64,000 nt of DNA from Bog-532 sp963828445 (GTDB lineage: Bacteria > Actinomycetota > Actinomycetes > Streptosporangiales > Streptosporangiaceae). The stretch covers positions 248,001-312,000 of the forward strand of contig CAWHFP010000009.1 in assembly GCA_963828445.1 (NCBI GenBank), in the 5' to 3' direction. This document shows, in pieces, positions 8,678-15,955 of this stretch. The position numbers and the translations under genes were made by a program. Position 1 is the stretch's first letter; each line of letters begins with the position of its first letter. The notes beneath the pieces were generated by a model. That model saw only the letters and a list, made by a program, of their open reading frames with translations. It made no database searches and had not been told where the DNA came from.

Positions 8678-8718
8678 CGGGAACACTTCTGGGCACCATG
8701 CGCAGAGAAGTGTTCCCG
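8678..8718. repeat. 13-bp perfect inverted repeat downstream of cdsA
   Basis: CGGGAACACTTCT at 8678-8690 and its exact complement AGAAGTGTTCCCG at 8706-8718 are separated by 15 nt. It lies 31 bp after the cdsA stop. It could be the cdsA terminator, although no T run follows. Its AT-rich inner part and lack of tract would also fit a protein-binding site. Confidence 0.6.
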
Positions 8719-8830
8719 AAACCTCGGATCATCGAAACTCAAAAATTATCGAAGGTCGGATCTCCGGGTGCCCGCTATCCCCCGCGTGACCATTCTGTGG
8801 CGTTTATAGATGATCTTGGCGGGGACACAG

Positions 8831-8848
8831 CGGTTGATTCATCAACCG
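8831..8848. promoter_or_regulatory. 18-bp palindromic operator candidate
   Basis: CGGTTGAT-TC-ATCAACCG is a perfect dyad with 8-bp arms. It ends 26 bp upstream of the ATG of the 58-residue membrane protein at 8875. Its position near the expected start site suggests a repressor operator. No cognate regulator is adjacent. Confidence 0.5.
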
Positions 8849-8874
8849 TGGGGGGAGACGGAGTCCTTGAAACG

Positions 8875-9051
8875 ATGCGAAGAGTCACGCTGAGACGCCT
8901 GCTCTACCTCGTTTACATCATCATCGGCCTGGTCGTGGCCTGGGAACACCACTACATCACGGTGGCATTCCTCAAGACCCTGCTCTCCGCCATCCTCGCC
9001 ATTCTCCTCTGGTGGCTGGTCCTCCTGGGCGTCAGCCTGCACATCCACTGA
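8875..9051 (+). CDS. Small two-helix membrane protein
   Basis: A 58-residue protein starting at ATG 8875 with a basic MRRVTLRRLL start, then a first helix (LYLVYIIIGLVVAW), a short EHHYITVAFLK loop and a second helix (LLSAILAILLWWLVLLGVSL) ending in HIH. Its look is that of a short conserved actinobacterial membrane protein of unknown role. It stands alone with its own promoter region, which contains the 8831-8848 palindrome. No homology-based function can be given. Confidence 0.7.
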   Translation: MRRVTLRRLLYLVYIIIGLVVAWEHHYITVAFLKTLLSAILAILLWWLVLLGVSLHIH

Positions 9052-9220
9052 GCAACTCCGTCCGTCCGGGCGACGGCCCCCATGCCGCCTAGCGTGAGCT
9101 GGTCATGACGGTGCCAGGCCGGGCCGGGTGGGGTCGGCCCATCCCGCCCCCCGGCCCGCCGGCGATCCGTGGCCCCTGCGGGTGCCAGCCGCCTGACCCG
9201 GGTCTTGCCCGGCTGGGGCC

Positions 9221-9363
9221 ATTGATCTGCATGTCCCGGGCGACGGCAAGATCGATCTGGTTTGGTCGCGGCGGCTGGGCGCCGCGTCGTTTGCAGTGCT
9301 GTGGACGCTTGCGGCCCGCGCGGGTGACATGGTGATCGAGGCCAACTTTCACCCGGGCAACGA
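9221..9363 (+). pseudogene. Remnant of a P-loop kinase (AAA_33-like)
   Basis: One frame reads an isolated stretch of about 47 residues whose core, VWSRRLGAASFAVLWTLAAR followed by VIEANFHPG, matches the middle of small predicted kinases of the AAA_33 / zeta-toxin-like group (WSRRLGAA...VLEANF pattern). The N-terminal Walker A and the C-terminal part are not found nearby in any frame. I infer a decayed fragment. The rest of 9052-9445 holds no gene that I can support. Confidence 0.45.
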
Positions 9364-9445
9364 TGGCGCTGGGCGAATGCCTGACCCCGCGTGCAGGCTG
9401 CGGTGCTGCTTCGTCACGGGCGCTTGCCCAGCGGCGGCGTTCCCG

Positions 9446-9661
9446 TTACCGGCCGCGTTTTCTGGCAGCAATCGCGCCGCCCGCGGCGATGACGGCGATG
9501 GACAAGAAGATGGCTACGCCAAGATCAGCACCGTGGTTGACAAAATCAACCCCAGCCACCGCCAGGCACGGGCACGCAATGATCAAAAACAGATCGGACC
9601 AGCGCAGGTTCGGAGATCCTGGATGCATCAGCTGGTCTTGTCTCCTGCGTCGGCTGGTCAT
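9446..9661 (-). CDS. Small membrane protein
   Basis: A 71-residue protein from ATG 9659-9661, 13 nt after the stop of the upstream L7/L12-fold membrane protein, so the two are probably co-transcribed. It has a basic N terminus, helix one (SDLFLIIACPCLAVAGVDFV), a short polar turn, helix two (GVAIFLSIAVIAAGGAIAAR), and a basic KRGR tail. The ribosome binding site is weak. Function unknown. Reality is supported mainly by the clean two-helix profile and the operon spacing. Confidence 0.5.
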   Translation of the reverse strand: MTSRRRRQDQLMHPGSPNLRWSDLFLIIACPCLAVAGVDFVNHGADLGVAIFLSIAVIAAGGAIAARKRGR

Positions 9662-9674
9662 GGAATATGCAAGT

Positions 9675-10166
9675 TCAGGTCTGGAGTGAGTCGACCAGCC
9701 GCTTGGCCTCGATGAGACGGAGGCCCGTGAGCTCCCGGACCCGGCGCACGGCGGGGATGGTCTTTCCGGCTGCCAGCAGGTCTTCAACTTCGGCCCGGCC
9801 CCGCTCATCCAGGAGGCCGGCCAGTTGTTCACCAGACCGGTGCCCGGCGTCCGGTGGAGCCTCGCGGGTGATCCGGACCGGGCGGCGCCATGACCACGGC
9901 GAGCCTTGCTGACTGTGCCCCCGGAAAAAGCGGGCCAGCGCCACGACCCAGACCGCTACGAGCGCGGCGAGCCAGACGAGGCCAAGCGCGGTAACGGGCC
10001 ACCCGGTTACCACATGCGTGTGCTGCAAGATGAAGTCGAGGGGCAGGACAACGAAGATGGCTACGCGCCACCACCACGACTGCGCGGCTTCGAAAACAGC
10101 CTTCCACAGGTCCCGCCACACCGTCACGATCACCCCGTTCCCCGCCGTTCGTCCGTAAACCACCAT
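9675..10166 (-). CDS. Membrane protein with C-terminal ribosomal L7/L12-like domain
   Basis: 163 residues from ATG 10164-10166, with CGGAG upstream. Two membrane helices lie at about residues 34-50 and 58-80. A polar linker follows, and the last 45 residues (VEDLLAAGKTIPAVRRVREL... to EAKRLVDSLQ) have the sequence pattern of the ribosomal L7/L12 C-terminal domain. That fold also occurs alone in actinobacterial membrane proteins, where its partner is unknown. The domain faces the cytoplasm if both helices span. The next gene (9446-9661) probably belongs to the same transcript. Confidence 0.7.
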   Translation of the reverse strand: MVVYGRTAGNGVIVTVWRDLWKAVFEAAQSWWWRVAIFVVLPLDFILQHTHVVTGWPVTALGLVWLAALVAVWVVALARFFRGHSQQGSPWSWRRPVRITREAPPDAGHRSGEQLAGLLDERGRAEVEDLLAAGKTIPAVRRVRELTGLRLIEAKRLVDSLQT

Positions 10167-10384
10167 CTGGCTCCGAAGTCGTGTGGGCCTGGGGCCAGCT
10201 CGATGCCGGTCAGCGTGTGCCGGGCCACCCCAGCCCCGCCATGATCAATCAGCCTCAGTGGCATTGCCCCGGATCCGGGACGGCCCTTGATCACGGCGGG
10301 TCCAATCCCGTCGGCGTGGGGTTCCGTAGTCAGGGAGAGACGGTGCCGCCCCATGCGTCAGCGCTCGCGAGAGGAGTCTTCGCG

Positions 10385-10591
10385 ATGAGCAGAGAATGGC
10401 TGATCGGGCTCGGTGCGGTGCTCACGGTGGCGGGGATCATCTTCACCCTGCAGGGCCTCGGCGATATCGGGGGCAGCGTGATGACGGGCGTGACCGTGTG
10501 GGCCGTCATCGGCCCGATCGTGGCCGTGATCGGGCTGGCCATGGCCGCCATCGGGCTCCGGCGGCGCGCCGCCAGCTCCAGCGGCCGCTAG
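10385..10591 (+). CDS. Small two-helix membrane protein
   Basis: 68 residues from ATG 10385. A strong GAGGAG site lies 8 nt upstream. Helix one is WLIGLGAVLTVAGIIFTLQG and helix two is VWAVIGPIVAVIGLAMAAIG, followed by a short basic tail. This is the pattern of a conserved small actinobacterial membrane protein without known function. It converges with the ArsI-type gene, with only 14 bp between stops. The 10167-10384 spacer upstream presumably holds its promoter; nothing specific was seen in it. Confidence 0.75.
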   Translation: MSREWLIGLGAVLTVAGIIFTLQGLGDIGGSVMTGVTVWAVIGPIVAVIGLAMAAIGLRRRAASSSGR

Positions 10592-10605
10592 TTCAGGCGC
10601 CGCCG

Positions 10606-11070
10606 TCAGCAGCACGGGCCGGACAGGATGCTCACGTCGGCGGTCTGGGTTTCGGTGTCGCCGCCACAGCAGGCGGGGCCGTCCTGGTCGCCGTAGAAGG
10701 TGGGGCTGTCGGCCAGGACGGTGTAGATCTCCCAGGATTCGCCGTTGGGGGTGTTCTCGACCCAGAATTTGTCTTGCTGGGCGTAGCAGCAGGTGGTGCC
10801 GTGCTCGTTGACGGAGGCCAGGCCGGCCGCGGCCAGGCGGGTCTGCTCGGCGTCGACGGTGGCGGTGTCGGTGACTTCGACGCCCAGGTGGTTGAGGGTG
10901 CCGCCCTGGCCGGGGTTTTCCAGCAGGACCAGCTTGAGCGGCGGCTCGCTGACGGCGAAGTTGGCGTAACCGTCGCGGCGCTTGGCCGGCTCGGTGCCGA
11001 ACAGCTTGGTGTAGAAGGCGACGGCCTCGTCGAGGTCGTTGACGTTGAGCGCGAGCTGGAGCCGCGACAT
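10606..11070 (-). CDS. arsI: ArsI/CadI-type vicinal-oxygen-chelate dioxygenase (C-As lyase family)
   Basis: Family members either cleave the C-As bond of trivalent methylarsenicals using Fe(II) and O2 (ArsI) or are cadmium-induced (CadI). The start at ATG 11068-11070 has GGAGG upstream and gives 154 residues. Two glyoxalase-type beta-alpha-beta-beta-beta modules are present. Likely metal ligands are Gln5, His61 (GTLNHLGVEV) and Glu114 (NGESWEIYTV). The substrate-binding vicinal cysteines are Cys94-Cys95 in GTTCCYAQQDK. A second Cys-rich tail (PACCGGD... and a final SGPCC) could bind metal. It faces arsR-arsM, which favours the arsenic role, but sequence alone cannot exclude CadI. Confidence 0.85.
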   Translation of the reverse strand: MSRLQLALNVNDLDEAVAFYTKLFGTEPAKRRDGYANFAVSEPPLKLVLLENPGQGGTLNHLGVEVTDTATVDAEQTRLAAAGLASVNEHGTTCCYAQQDKFWVENTPNGESWEIYTVLADSPTFYGDQDGPACCGGDTETQTADVSILSGPCC

Positions 11071-11130
11071 GGCAACCTCCGCAGACTTTGATGAGCATCT
11101 ATATCTTGCTGGCCCCGACCTTGCCACGAG

Positions 11131-11152
11131 ACATAGAAGCCTGTCAATATGT
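11131..11152. promoter_or_regulatory. Possible ArsR operator between arsI and arsR
   Basis: The divergent spacer contains an AT-rich 22-bp element with ACATA at 11131-11135 and its complement TATGT at 11148-11152. TGTCAAT lies in between (ATTGACA on the other strand). Its position just upstream of the arsR start fits autoregulation by ArsR of both directions. The dyad is imperfect and no consensus is proved. Confidence 0.35.
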
Positions 11153-11156
11153 GGAT

Positions 11157-11540
11157 ATGCCGACGTCCCTCACCATCGTGGATCCGGCCGAGACGGCCGC
11201 GTGCTGCCCGCCGCTGTCGGCCCAGCCGCTGTCCGCGGAGCAGGCCGAGCAGGTCGCGCCGCTGCTGAAGGCGCTGGCCGACCCGGTCCGGCTGCGGCTG
11301 ATGTCGCTGGTGGCTTCCCACCCGGGCGGCGAAGCCTGCGTCTGCGACCTGGGCGATGAGTTCGACCTGGCCCAGCCCACGATCAGCCATCACCTGAAGG
11401 TCCTGCACGACGTCGGCCTGGTGGACCGGGACAAGCGCGGTGTGTGGGTCTACTACCGGGCCCGGGCCGGGGCGCTGGCCAGCCTGGGCACGCTCATCGG
11501 CTGCCCGCCCGCTGGACCGGAACGGAGCCGGGCACTGTGA
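11157..11540 (+). CDS. arsR: ArsR-family metalloregulator
   Basis: Winged-helix repressor released from DNA by As(III) or another thiophilic metal. ATG 11157 gives 127 residues; GTG 11151 is an alternative. A CC pair occurs early (TAACCPPLS). The winged-helix domain runs about residues 30-115, with ALADPVRLRLMSLVAS, then GGEACVCDLGDEFDLAQPTI, where the CVC motif in helix alpha3 is the classic ArsR metal site, followed by SHHLKVLHDVGLVDRDKRG and the VWVYYR wing. The last four bases overlap the start of arsM (GTGA), so the two are translationally coupled. Confidence 0.93.
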   Translation: MPTSLTIVDPAETAACCPPLSAQPLSAEQAEQVAPLLKALADPVRLRLMSLVASHPGGEACVCDLGDEFDLAQPTISHHLKVLHDVGLVDRDKRGVWVYYRARAGALASLGTLIGCPPAGPERSRAL

Positions 11541-12310
11541 CCGGGCCCGGCGAGCTGGAACAGGTCCGCGAACGGGTCCGCGCCCGGTACGCCGGCGCCG
11601 CGATCGCAGTCACCGAGGGCGGCGTCGCGACCTGCGGTGACACCTGCAAAGCCCCGGACGAGACCGGGACCGGCTCAGAACTGTACAGCGCCGACGAGCA
11701 GGGCGAACTGCCCGGCGACGCGGTGTCGGCCAGCCTGGGCTGCGGTAACCCGCTGGCCGTGGCCGAACTGCGCGCGGGTGAGACGGTGCTGGACCTGGGC
11801 TCGGGGGGCGGGATCGACGTGCTGTTGTCCGCCCGCCGCGTCGGCCCATCAGGTAAGGCGTACGGCCTGGACATGACCGGCGAGATGCTGGCCCTGGCCC
11901 GGGCCAACGCCGCCGAGGCCGGCGCGGCCAACGTGGAATTCCTCCCGGGCCACATCGAGGCCATCCCGCTGCCCGACGCGGCCGTGGACGTGATCATCTC
12001 CAACTGCGTGATCAACCTGTCCGGCAACAAGGCCGCGGTCTTCGCCGAGAGCTTCCGGGTGCTCCGGCCCGGTGGCCGGTTCGGCGTCTCCGACATCCTG
12101 GCCGATGACGGGCTGACCGAAACCGAGCGGCGGGAACGAGGCCGCCCGGTCGGCTGCCTGGCCGGAGTGCTGTCGTTCGCCGGATACCGCGACGGCCTGG
12201 CCCGGGCCGGATTCACCGGCATCACGATCACCCCGACCCACGAGGTCGCCCCCGGCCTGCAGTCAGCCATCGTCCAGGCGGTCAAACCCGGCCGCGAGGG
12301 AGGCAGGTGA
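11537..12310 (+). CDS. arsM: Arsenite S-adenosylmethionine methyltransferase
   Basis: Methylates As(III) to mono-, di- and trimethyl forms using SAM. The GTG start at 11537 overlaps the arsR stop and gives 257 residues. The Rossmann SAM domain has motif I VLDLGSGGGIDVLLSARRVG, an acidic YGLDMT strand, and FLPGHIEAIPLPDAAVDVII. Conserved cysteines expected in ArsM are present in SLGCGNP, ISNCVINLSGNK and VGCLAGVLS, with another pair in TCGDTCKAPDE near the N terminus. Paired with ArsI across the promoter, it forms opposite steps of an organoarsenical cycle. Confidence 0.93.
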   Translation: MTGPGELEQVRERVRARYAGAAIAVTEGGVATCGDTCKAPDETGTGSELYSADEQGELPGDAVSASLGCGNPLAVAELRAGETVLDLGSGGGIDVLLSARRVGPSGKAYGLDMTGEMLALARANAAEAGAANVEFLPGHIEAIPLPDAAVDVIISNCVINLSGNKAAVFAESFRVLRPGGRFGVSDILADDGLTETERRERGRPVGCLAGVLSFAGYRDGLARAGFTGITITPTHEVAPGLQSAIVQAVKPGREGGR

Positions 12311-12316
12311 GTTCTG

Positions 12317-12583
12317 GTGCCAGGAGCCAGCGACCAGACCCAGCTGGTCAAGGTCCTCAACGCCAACTGGACCCCGGGTGAGCCCGAGCGGTTCAGCGTC
12401 ATGATCATCACCGAGGACGACGAGCGGCACACGGTGCCGGCCAGCCCGGCGTCGGTGACCGCCCTGGCCACCCTGGCCCAGGCGGGCACGGTGATGGCCT
12501 GGGATCCCGAGGACGGCGGCACGCTGATCGTGGCCAACATCGTCGGCCAGATGCCCTGGACCATGCCCGAAGCCGACAGCTGA
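12317..12583 (+). CDS. Conserved small hypothetical protein downstream of arsM
   Basis: 88 residues from GTG 12317, 6 bp after the arsM stop. A GGAGG-like stretch lies within the end of arsM. It appears to be a single alpha/beta domain with the patterns LVKVLNANWTPGE, MIITEDDERHTVPASP and TLIVANIVGQMPW. There are no cysteines, no membrane segment and no signal peptide. The pattern is that of a conserved actinobacterial protein of unknown function. Co-transcription with arsR-arsM is likely from spacing, but a role in arsenic handling is only inferred from position. Confidence 0.7.
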   Translation: MPGASDQTQLVKVLNANWTPGEPERFSVMIITEDDERHTVPASPASVTALATLAQAGTVMAWDPEDGGTLIVANIVGQMPWTMPEADS

Positions 12584-12634
12584 CTGGTCTCCAACCGCTG
12601 GGACCCCGTCCAGGCAGCCTGGCCGCGCAATCAC

Positions 12635-13438
12635 TCAGAGCAGGCCCGCGACCAGGTAGCGGACGCCGATGGCGATGACCAGGATGGCCATGACGCGGCG
12701 GATGAGCAGTTCGGGGAGCCGGGACTGGATGCGGGCGCCGGTGTAGGCGCCGGCCAGGCCGCCGACGCCCAGCGCGATACCGGTGGGCCAGTCGGGGGCG
12801 GCGTGGACGTGTGCGTGGATGGCCAGGATGGTGAAGGTGATGACACCGGCCACCGAGGTCACGAAGGTGGCGGCCAGCGCGGCCGGGGCCACCTCGGCCG
12901 GCTTCCGGCCGGTGCCGACCAGGATCGGGGCCAGGATGGAGCCGCCGCCGATGCCGTAGATGCCGCCGACGCAGCCCACCGCGGCGGCCAGGGCGATGAG
13001 CACGGGGAGCGGGATCACCCGGGCCGGCCGGGATGGCGCGTCGGGCTGCGGGGCGGGGCCGGGCCGGGTCAGCGCGATGGCCGTGCCCAGCGGGATCAGC
13101 ACCGCCGCGACCACCAGGTCGAAGACGCTCGCGCTGGGCAGCAGCTCCACCCGGATGACCGACCCGGTGATGACCCCGGGCACGGTCCCGCCGATGAGGA
13201 CCAGGGCCAGCCGGCCGCCCCGCTGGTGCTGCCGCCAGTACCGGTACAGCCCGCCGGGGGTGGCCACGATGTTGTAGAGCAGGTTGGTCGGCGTGACCGC
13301 CGGGCTCGGGGTGCCCAGGACACTGACCTGGAACGGCAGCAGCAGCACCGCCCCGGAGATACCCCCCGGGGTCGCGAGGACCGCGATCACGTAGGCCGCG
13401 ACCAGCGCGACGGCTTCGGTCCAGCCCGGCCCCAGCAC
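12635..13438 (-). CDS. TauE/SafE (TSUP) family permease
   Basis: Multi-pass membrane protein of the sulfite exporter TauE/SafE family, which moves small sulfur or organic anions. GTG 13436-13438 gives 267 residues. Two homologous halves of about four helices each are separated by a Pro/Arg-rich cytoplasmic loop near residue 130. Each half carries a Gly/Pro-rich signature: TPGGISGAVLLLPFQ in the first and GGIYGIGGGSILAPILVG in the second. It lies next to the arsenic genes but on the other strand, and follows the SUFU gene with a 97-bp gap. The substrate is unknown. Confidence 0.85.
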   Translation of the reverse strand: MLGPGWTEAVALVAAYVIAVLATPGGISGAVLLLPFQVSVLGTPSPAVTPTNLLYNIVATPGGLYRYWRQHQRGGRLALVLIGGTVPGVITGSVIRVELLPSASVFDLVVAAVLIPLGTAIALTRPGPAPQPDAPSRPARVIPLPVLIALAAAVGCVGGIYGIGGGSILAPILVGTGRKPAEVAPAALAATFVTSVAGVITFTILAIHAHVHAAPDWPTGIALGVGGLAGAYTGARIQSRLPELLIRRVMAILVIAIGVRYLVAGLL

Positions 13439-13535
13439 GCAGCCACGGTACCGGTCCCCGATCAGCGGTGAGCGGTCCGGTACCGGAGCGGGAACCGGAG
13501 TACGGCCGGTGCTGGCCGGTCACGGTCAATACCGA

Positions 13536-14678
13536 TCAGACCGGCTCGGCGTCACCTTCAGCGCTGGCGTCGGGGTCGCCGACGATCCAGCTGCGCTGGC
13601 CGGCCGCGAGCTGGGTGATGAGGCTGGAGGAGCCTTCGTCCTTGGCGACCAGGCGTTCCTGCTCGGTGATGGGGACGACCCACAGCCAGCGCACCGGGTC
13701 GCCGCCGAACGAGAAGCCGGACAGGTTGGGCGGCTCGGGGCCGGGCAGGCCGGCCGGCTCGTCCAGCAGCAGCACGGCCTCGAAGCCGCTGCCGAGCGGG
13801 AACGTCGACGGCTCGTGGTACCAGCGCACGCTGTGGCCGGCCCCGAACCAGGTGACCGCGCGCCACGGGTAGGGGGCCAGCCACAGGAACACCCGGGCCG
13901 CCAGCGCGGGGGGCATGGTGGTGGCCAGGGCCAGCTCGATCCGCGCGTACTGGCCCGGATCCTGGACCAGCCGCTCCACCACCGGCATCCGCTGGCAGCT
14001 CATGCCGACCGTGGACAGCACGCTGTAGGGCCGGTCCGCGGTCGGCGGCCGCTCCGAGATCCCGGCCATCGGCTGCTTGCCCGCGGACGCGTCCCAGTAG
14101 TGGCCGCCCTCACCCAGCTGGTCGTGCAGGTGGCCCAGCACACCCTGCTGGAACACGCCCCAGGACCGCTCGTGCCCGCGCCACTTCCAGTAGGCCCGGG
14201 CCCGTTCCACCCGCGGGCCCAGCCCCTCCATGGCGTCGTCCAGGGACCAGCCGAACGGGGTCTGGCCCACGATGTCGCGGCTGTAGCCGGGCATGCCCCG
14301 GCTGGCGTCGGACCAGCCCGGGATGACCGCCAGCAGCTTGCCGTTCTCCAGCACGGCCACGCCGTCGCCTTCTTCGAACCACAGCGGCTCCAGCGTGCCC
14401 GGCTCGAAGGCCGGCCGTCCCTCCGGCAGCTTGGTGTGCCCGGCCGGCATGATCGGCGCCTGCCCGGACTCGATCCGGTCCACATCGGTGCTGGCCGGGG
14501 CGGGCACGTGGTTGGCGATCCAGGTCGCGGCGACCGTGCTGGTGGCGTCGTGCAGGTAGGCGGCGGTGGTCACCCCGTCGTATTCGACCGTGAGGCGACG
14601 GCTCTCGTACGGGTTCTCGCTCTCCAGCAGCGTACGCGGCTGCAGCGATCCCGCGGATTCCCGGCGCAACGTCGGCAT
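13536..14678 (-). CDS. Suppressor-of-fused (SUFU) domain protein
   Basis: 380 residues from ATG 14676-14678. The C-terminal 190 residues look like a SUFU domain: VLSTVGMSCQRMPV, then RIELALATTMPP, FGAGHSVRWYHEPSTFPLGS, and VVPITEQERLVAKDEGSSSL. This fold was first known from Hedgehog signalling but is widespread in bacteria, often near toxin-immunity loci. The N-terminal 180 residues form a second globular region with EPLWFEEGDGVAVLENGKL and a GWSDASRGMPGYSRD stretch, and are not assigned. No signal peptide or membrane helix. It is divergent from rlmN. Role in this organism unknown. Confidence 0.75.
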   Translation of the reverse strand: MPTLRRESAGSLQPRTLLESENPYESRRLTVEYDGVTTAAYLHDATSTVAATWIANHVPAPASTDVDRIESGQAPIMPAGHTKLPEGRPAFEPGTLEPLWFEEGDGVAVLENGKLLAVIPGWSDASRGMPGYSRDIVGQTPFGWSLDDAMEGLGPRVERARAYWKWRGHERSWGVFQQGVLGHLHDQLGEGGHYWDASAGKQPMAGISERPPTADRPYSVLSTVGMSCQRMPVVERLVQDPGQYARIELALATTMPPALAARVFLWLAPYPWRAVTWFGAGHSVRWYHEPSTFPLGSGFEAVLLLDEPAGLPGPEPPNLSGFSFGGDPVRWLWVVPITEQERLVAKDEGSSSLITQLAAGQRSWIVGDPDASAEGDAEPV

Positions 14679-14804
14679 ACTTTGAATTTACCCACTTGCA
14701 CCGGTGGCCCACCCGCGCCGTCCCCAGCCGCTCGCACCGTCCGCCCGCTCCGGCCGCCTATCCTTGATCGTCGCTGTTGTTTTCCAACCCCATCGAGGAA
14801 TCCC

Positions 14805-15938
14805 GTGTCACCGAGTCAGCCCAGCTCATCCCGGCCGCTGGGACTCACTGTCCGCGAGGACGGCCGTCCGGGCCGCCCCAAGCCGCCCCGGCACCTGGCC
14901 GACCTGTCGCTGGCCGAGCGCCGTGAAGCAATGGCCGGCCTGGGCGAGCGGCCGTTCCGGGCCGACCAGCTGTCCCGCCAGTACTTCACCCGGCTGACCG
15001 ACGACCCGGCCGAGATGACCGACCTGCCCCAGGCCACCCGCGAGCAGCTGGCCGGGGCGCTGCTGCCCCGGCTGCTGACCGCCGAGAAGGAACTGGCCTG
15101 CGACGACGGCACGACCCGGAAGACGCTGTGGCGGACGTTCGACCACGCCGCCGTCGAATCGGTGCTGATGCGCTACCCGGGCCGGGTCACCATGTGCGTG
15201 TCCTCCCAGGCGGGCTGCGGCATGGCCTGCCCGTTCTGCGCCACCGGGCAGGCGGGCCTGACCCGCAACCTGTCCACCGCCGAGATCGTCGGGCAGGTCG
15301 TGGCCGGGGCCCGGGCCCTGGCCCGGGACGAGATCCCGGGCGGCCCGGGCCGGGTGTCCAACGTGGTGTTCATGGGCATGGGCGAGCCGCTGGCCAACTA
15401 CCGCAACGTGGTCGGCGCGGTCCGGCGCCTGACCGAGCCGGCCCCGGCCGGGCTGGGCATCTCGGCCCGCGGGGTCACCGTGTCCACCGTGGGGCTGGTC
15501 CCGGCCATCGGCCGGCTGGCCGCCGAGGGGCTGCCGGTGACCCTGGCCGTGTCGCTGCACTCCCCGGACGACGAAGCCCGCGACGAGCTGGTGCCGGTCA
15601 ACCGGCGCTGGAAGGTGGCCGAGGTGCTCGACGCCGCCTGGGCGTACGCCGAGACCACCGGCCGCCGGGTCTCCATCGAGTACGCGCTGATCCGCGACGT
15701 CAACGACCAGGCCTGGCGGGCCGACCTGCTCGGTGACCTGCTGGCCGGGCACCTGGCCCACGTCAACCTGATCCCGCTCAACCCGACCCCGGGGTCCCGC
15801 TGGACCGCCTCCCGACCCGAGGACCAGGACGAGTTCGTGGCCCGGCTGGAAGACCACGGCGTGCCGGTCACCGTGCGGGACACCCGCGGCCGGGAGATCG
15901 ACGGCGCCTGCGGTCAGCTGGCCGCCTCCACCAGCTGA
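14805..15938 (+). CDS. rlmN: 23S rRNA (adenine2503-C2)-methyltransferase / tRNA m2A37 methyltransferase RlmN
   Basis: Radical-SAM enzyme that methylates C2 of A2503 in 23S rRNA and A37 in some tRNAs. GTG 14805, with GAGGAA just upstream, gives 377 residues. The [4Fe-4S] site is the CxxxCxxC motif with Cys138, Cys142 and Cys145 (GCGMACPFCATG). The two catalytic cysteines are present: Cys131 (TMCVSSQAG) and Cys369 near the C terminus (DGACGQLA), which forms the methyl-carrying residue. Other motifs are NVVFMGMGEPLANY, VTLAVSLHSP and HVNLIPLNPTPGS. Its proximity to the rpsB-cdsA block is usual for actinomycetes. Confidence 0.95.
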   Translation: MSPSQPSSSRPLGLTVREDGRPGRPKPPRHLADLSLAERREAMAGLGERPFRADQLSRQYFTRLTDDPAEMTDLPQATREQLAGALLPRLLTAEKELACDDGTTRKTLWRTFDHAAVESVLMRYPGRVTMCVSSQAGCGMACPFCATGQAGLTRNLSTAEIVGQVVAGARALARDEIPGGPGRVSNVVFMGMGEPLANYRNVVGAVRRLTEPAPAGLGISARGVTVSTVGLVPAIGRLAAEGLPVTLAVSLHSPDDEARDELVPVNRRWKVAEVLDAAWAYAETTGRRVSIEYALIRDVNDQAWRADLLGDLLAGHLAHVNLIPLNPTPGSRWTASRPEDQDEFVARLEDHGVPVTVRDTRGREIDGACGQLAASTS

Positions 15939-15955
15939 CCGCCGGGGAGCGCGGG

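Noticed and set aside
7712..8686. 324-residue minus-strand frame over cdsA
   Set aside because: Gly/Asp/His-rich shadow; the CdsA signature is on the + strand.
9105..9335. 76-residue + frame
   Set aside because: Pro/Arg/Gly-rich with no homology pattern; the kinase remnant is in another frame.
13509..14804. Long open frame on + strand upstream of and in frame with rlmN
   Set aside because: It is antisense to the SUFU gene and has shadow composition (Gly/His/Arg/Gln-rich). The GTG at 14805 with a ribosome binding site is the real rlmN start.
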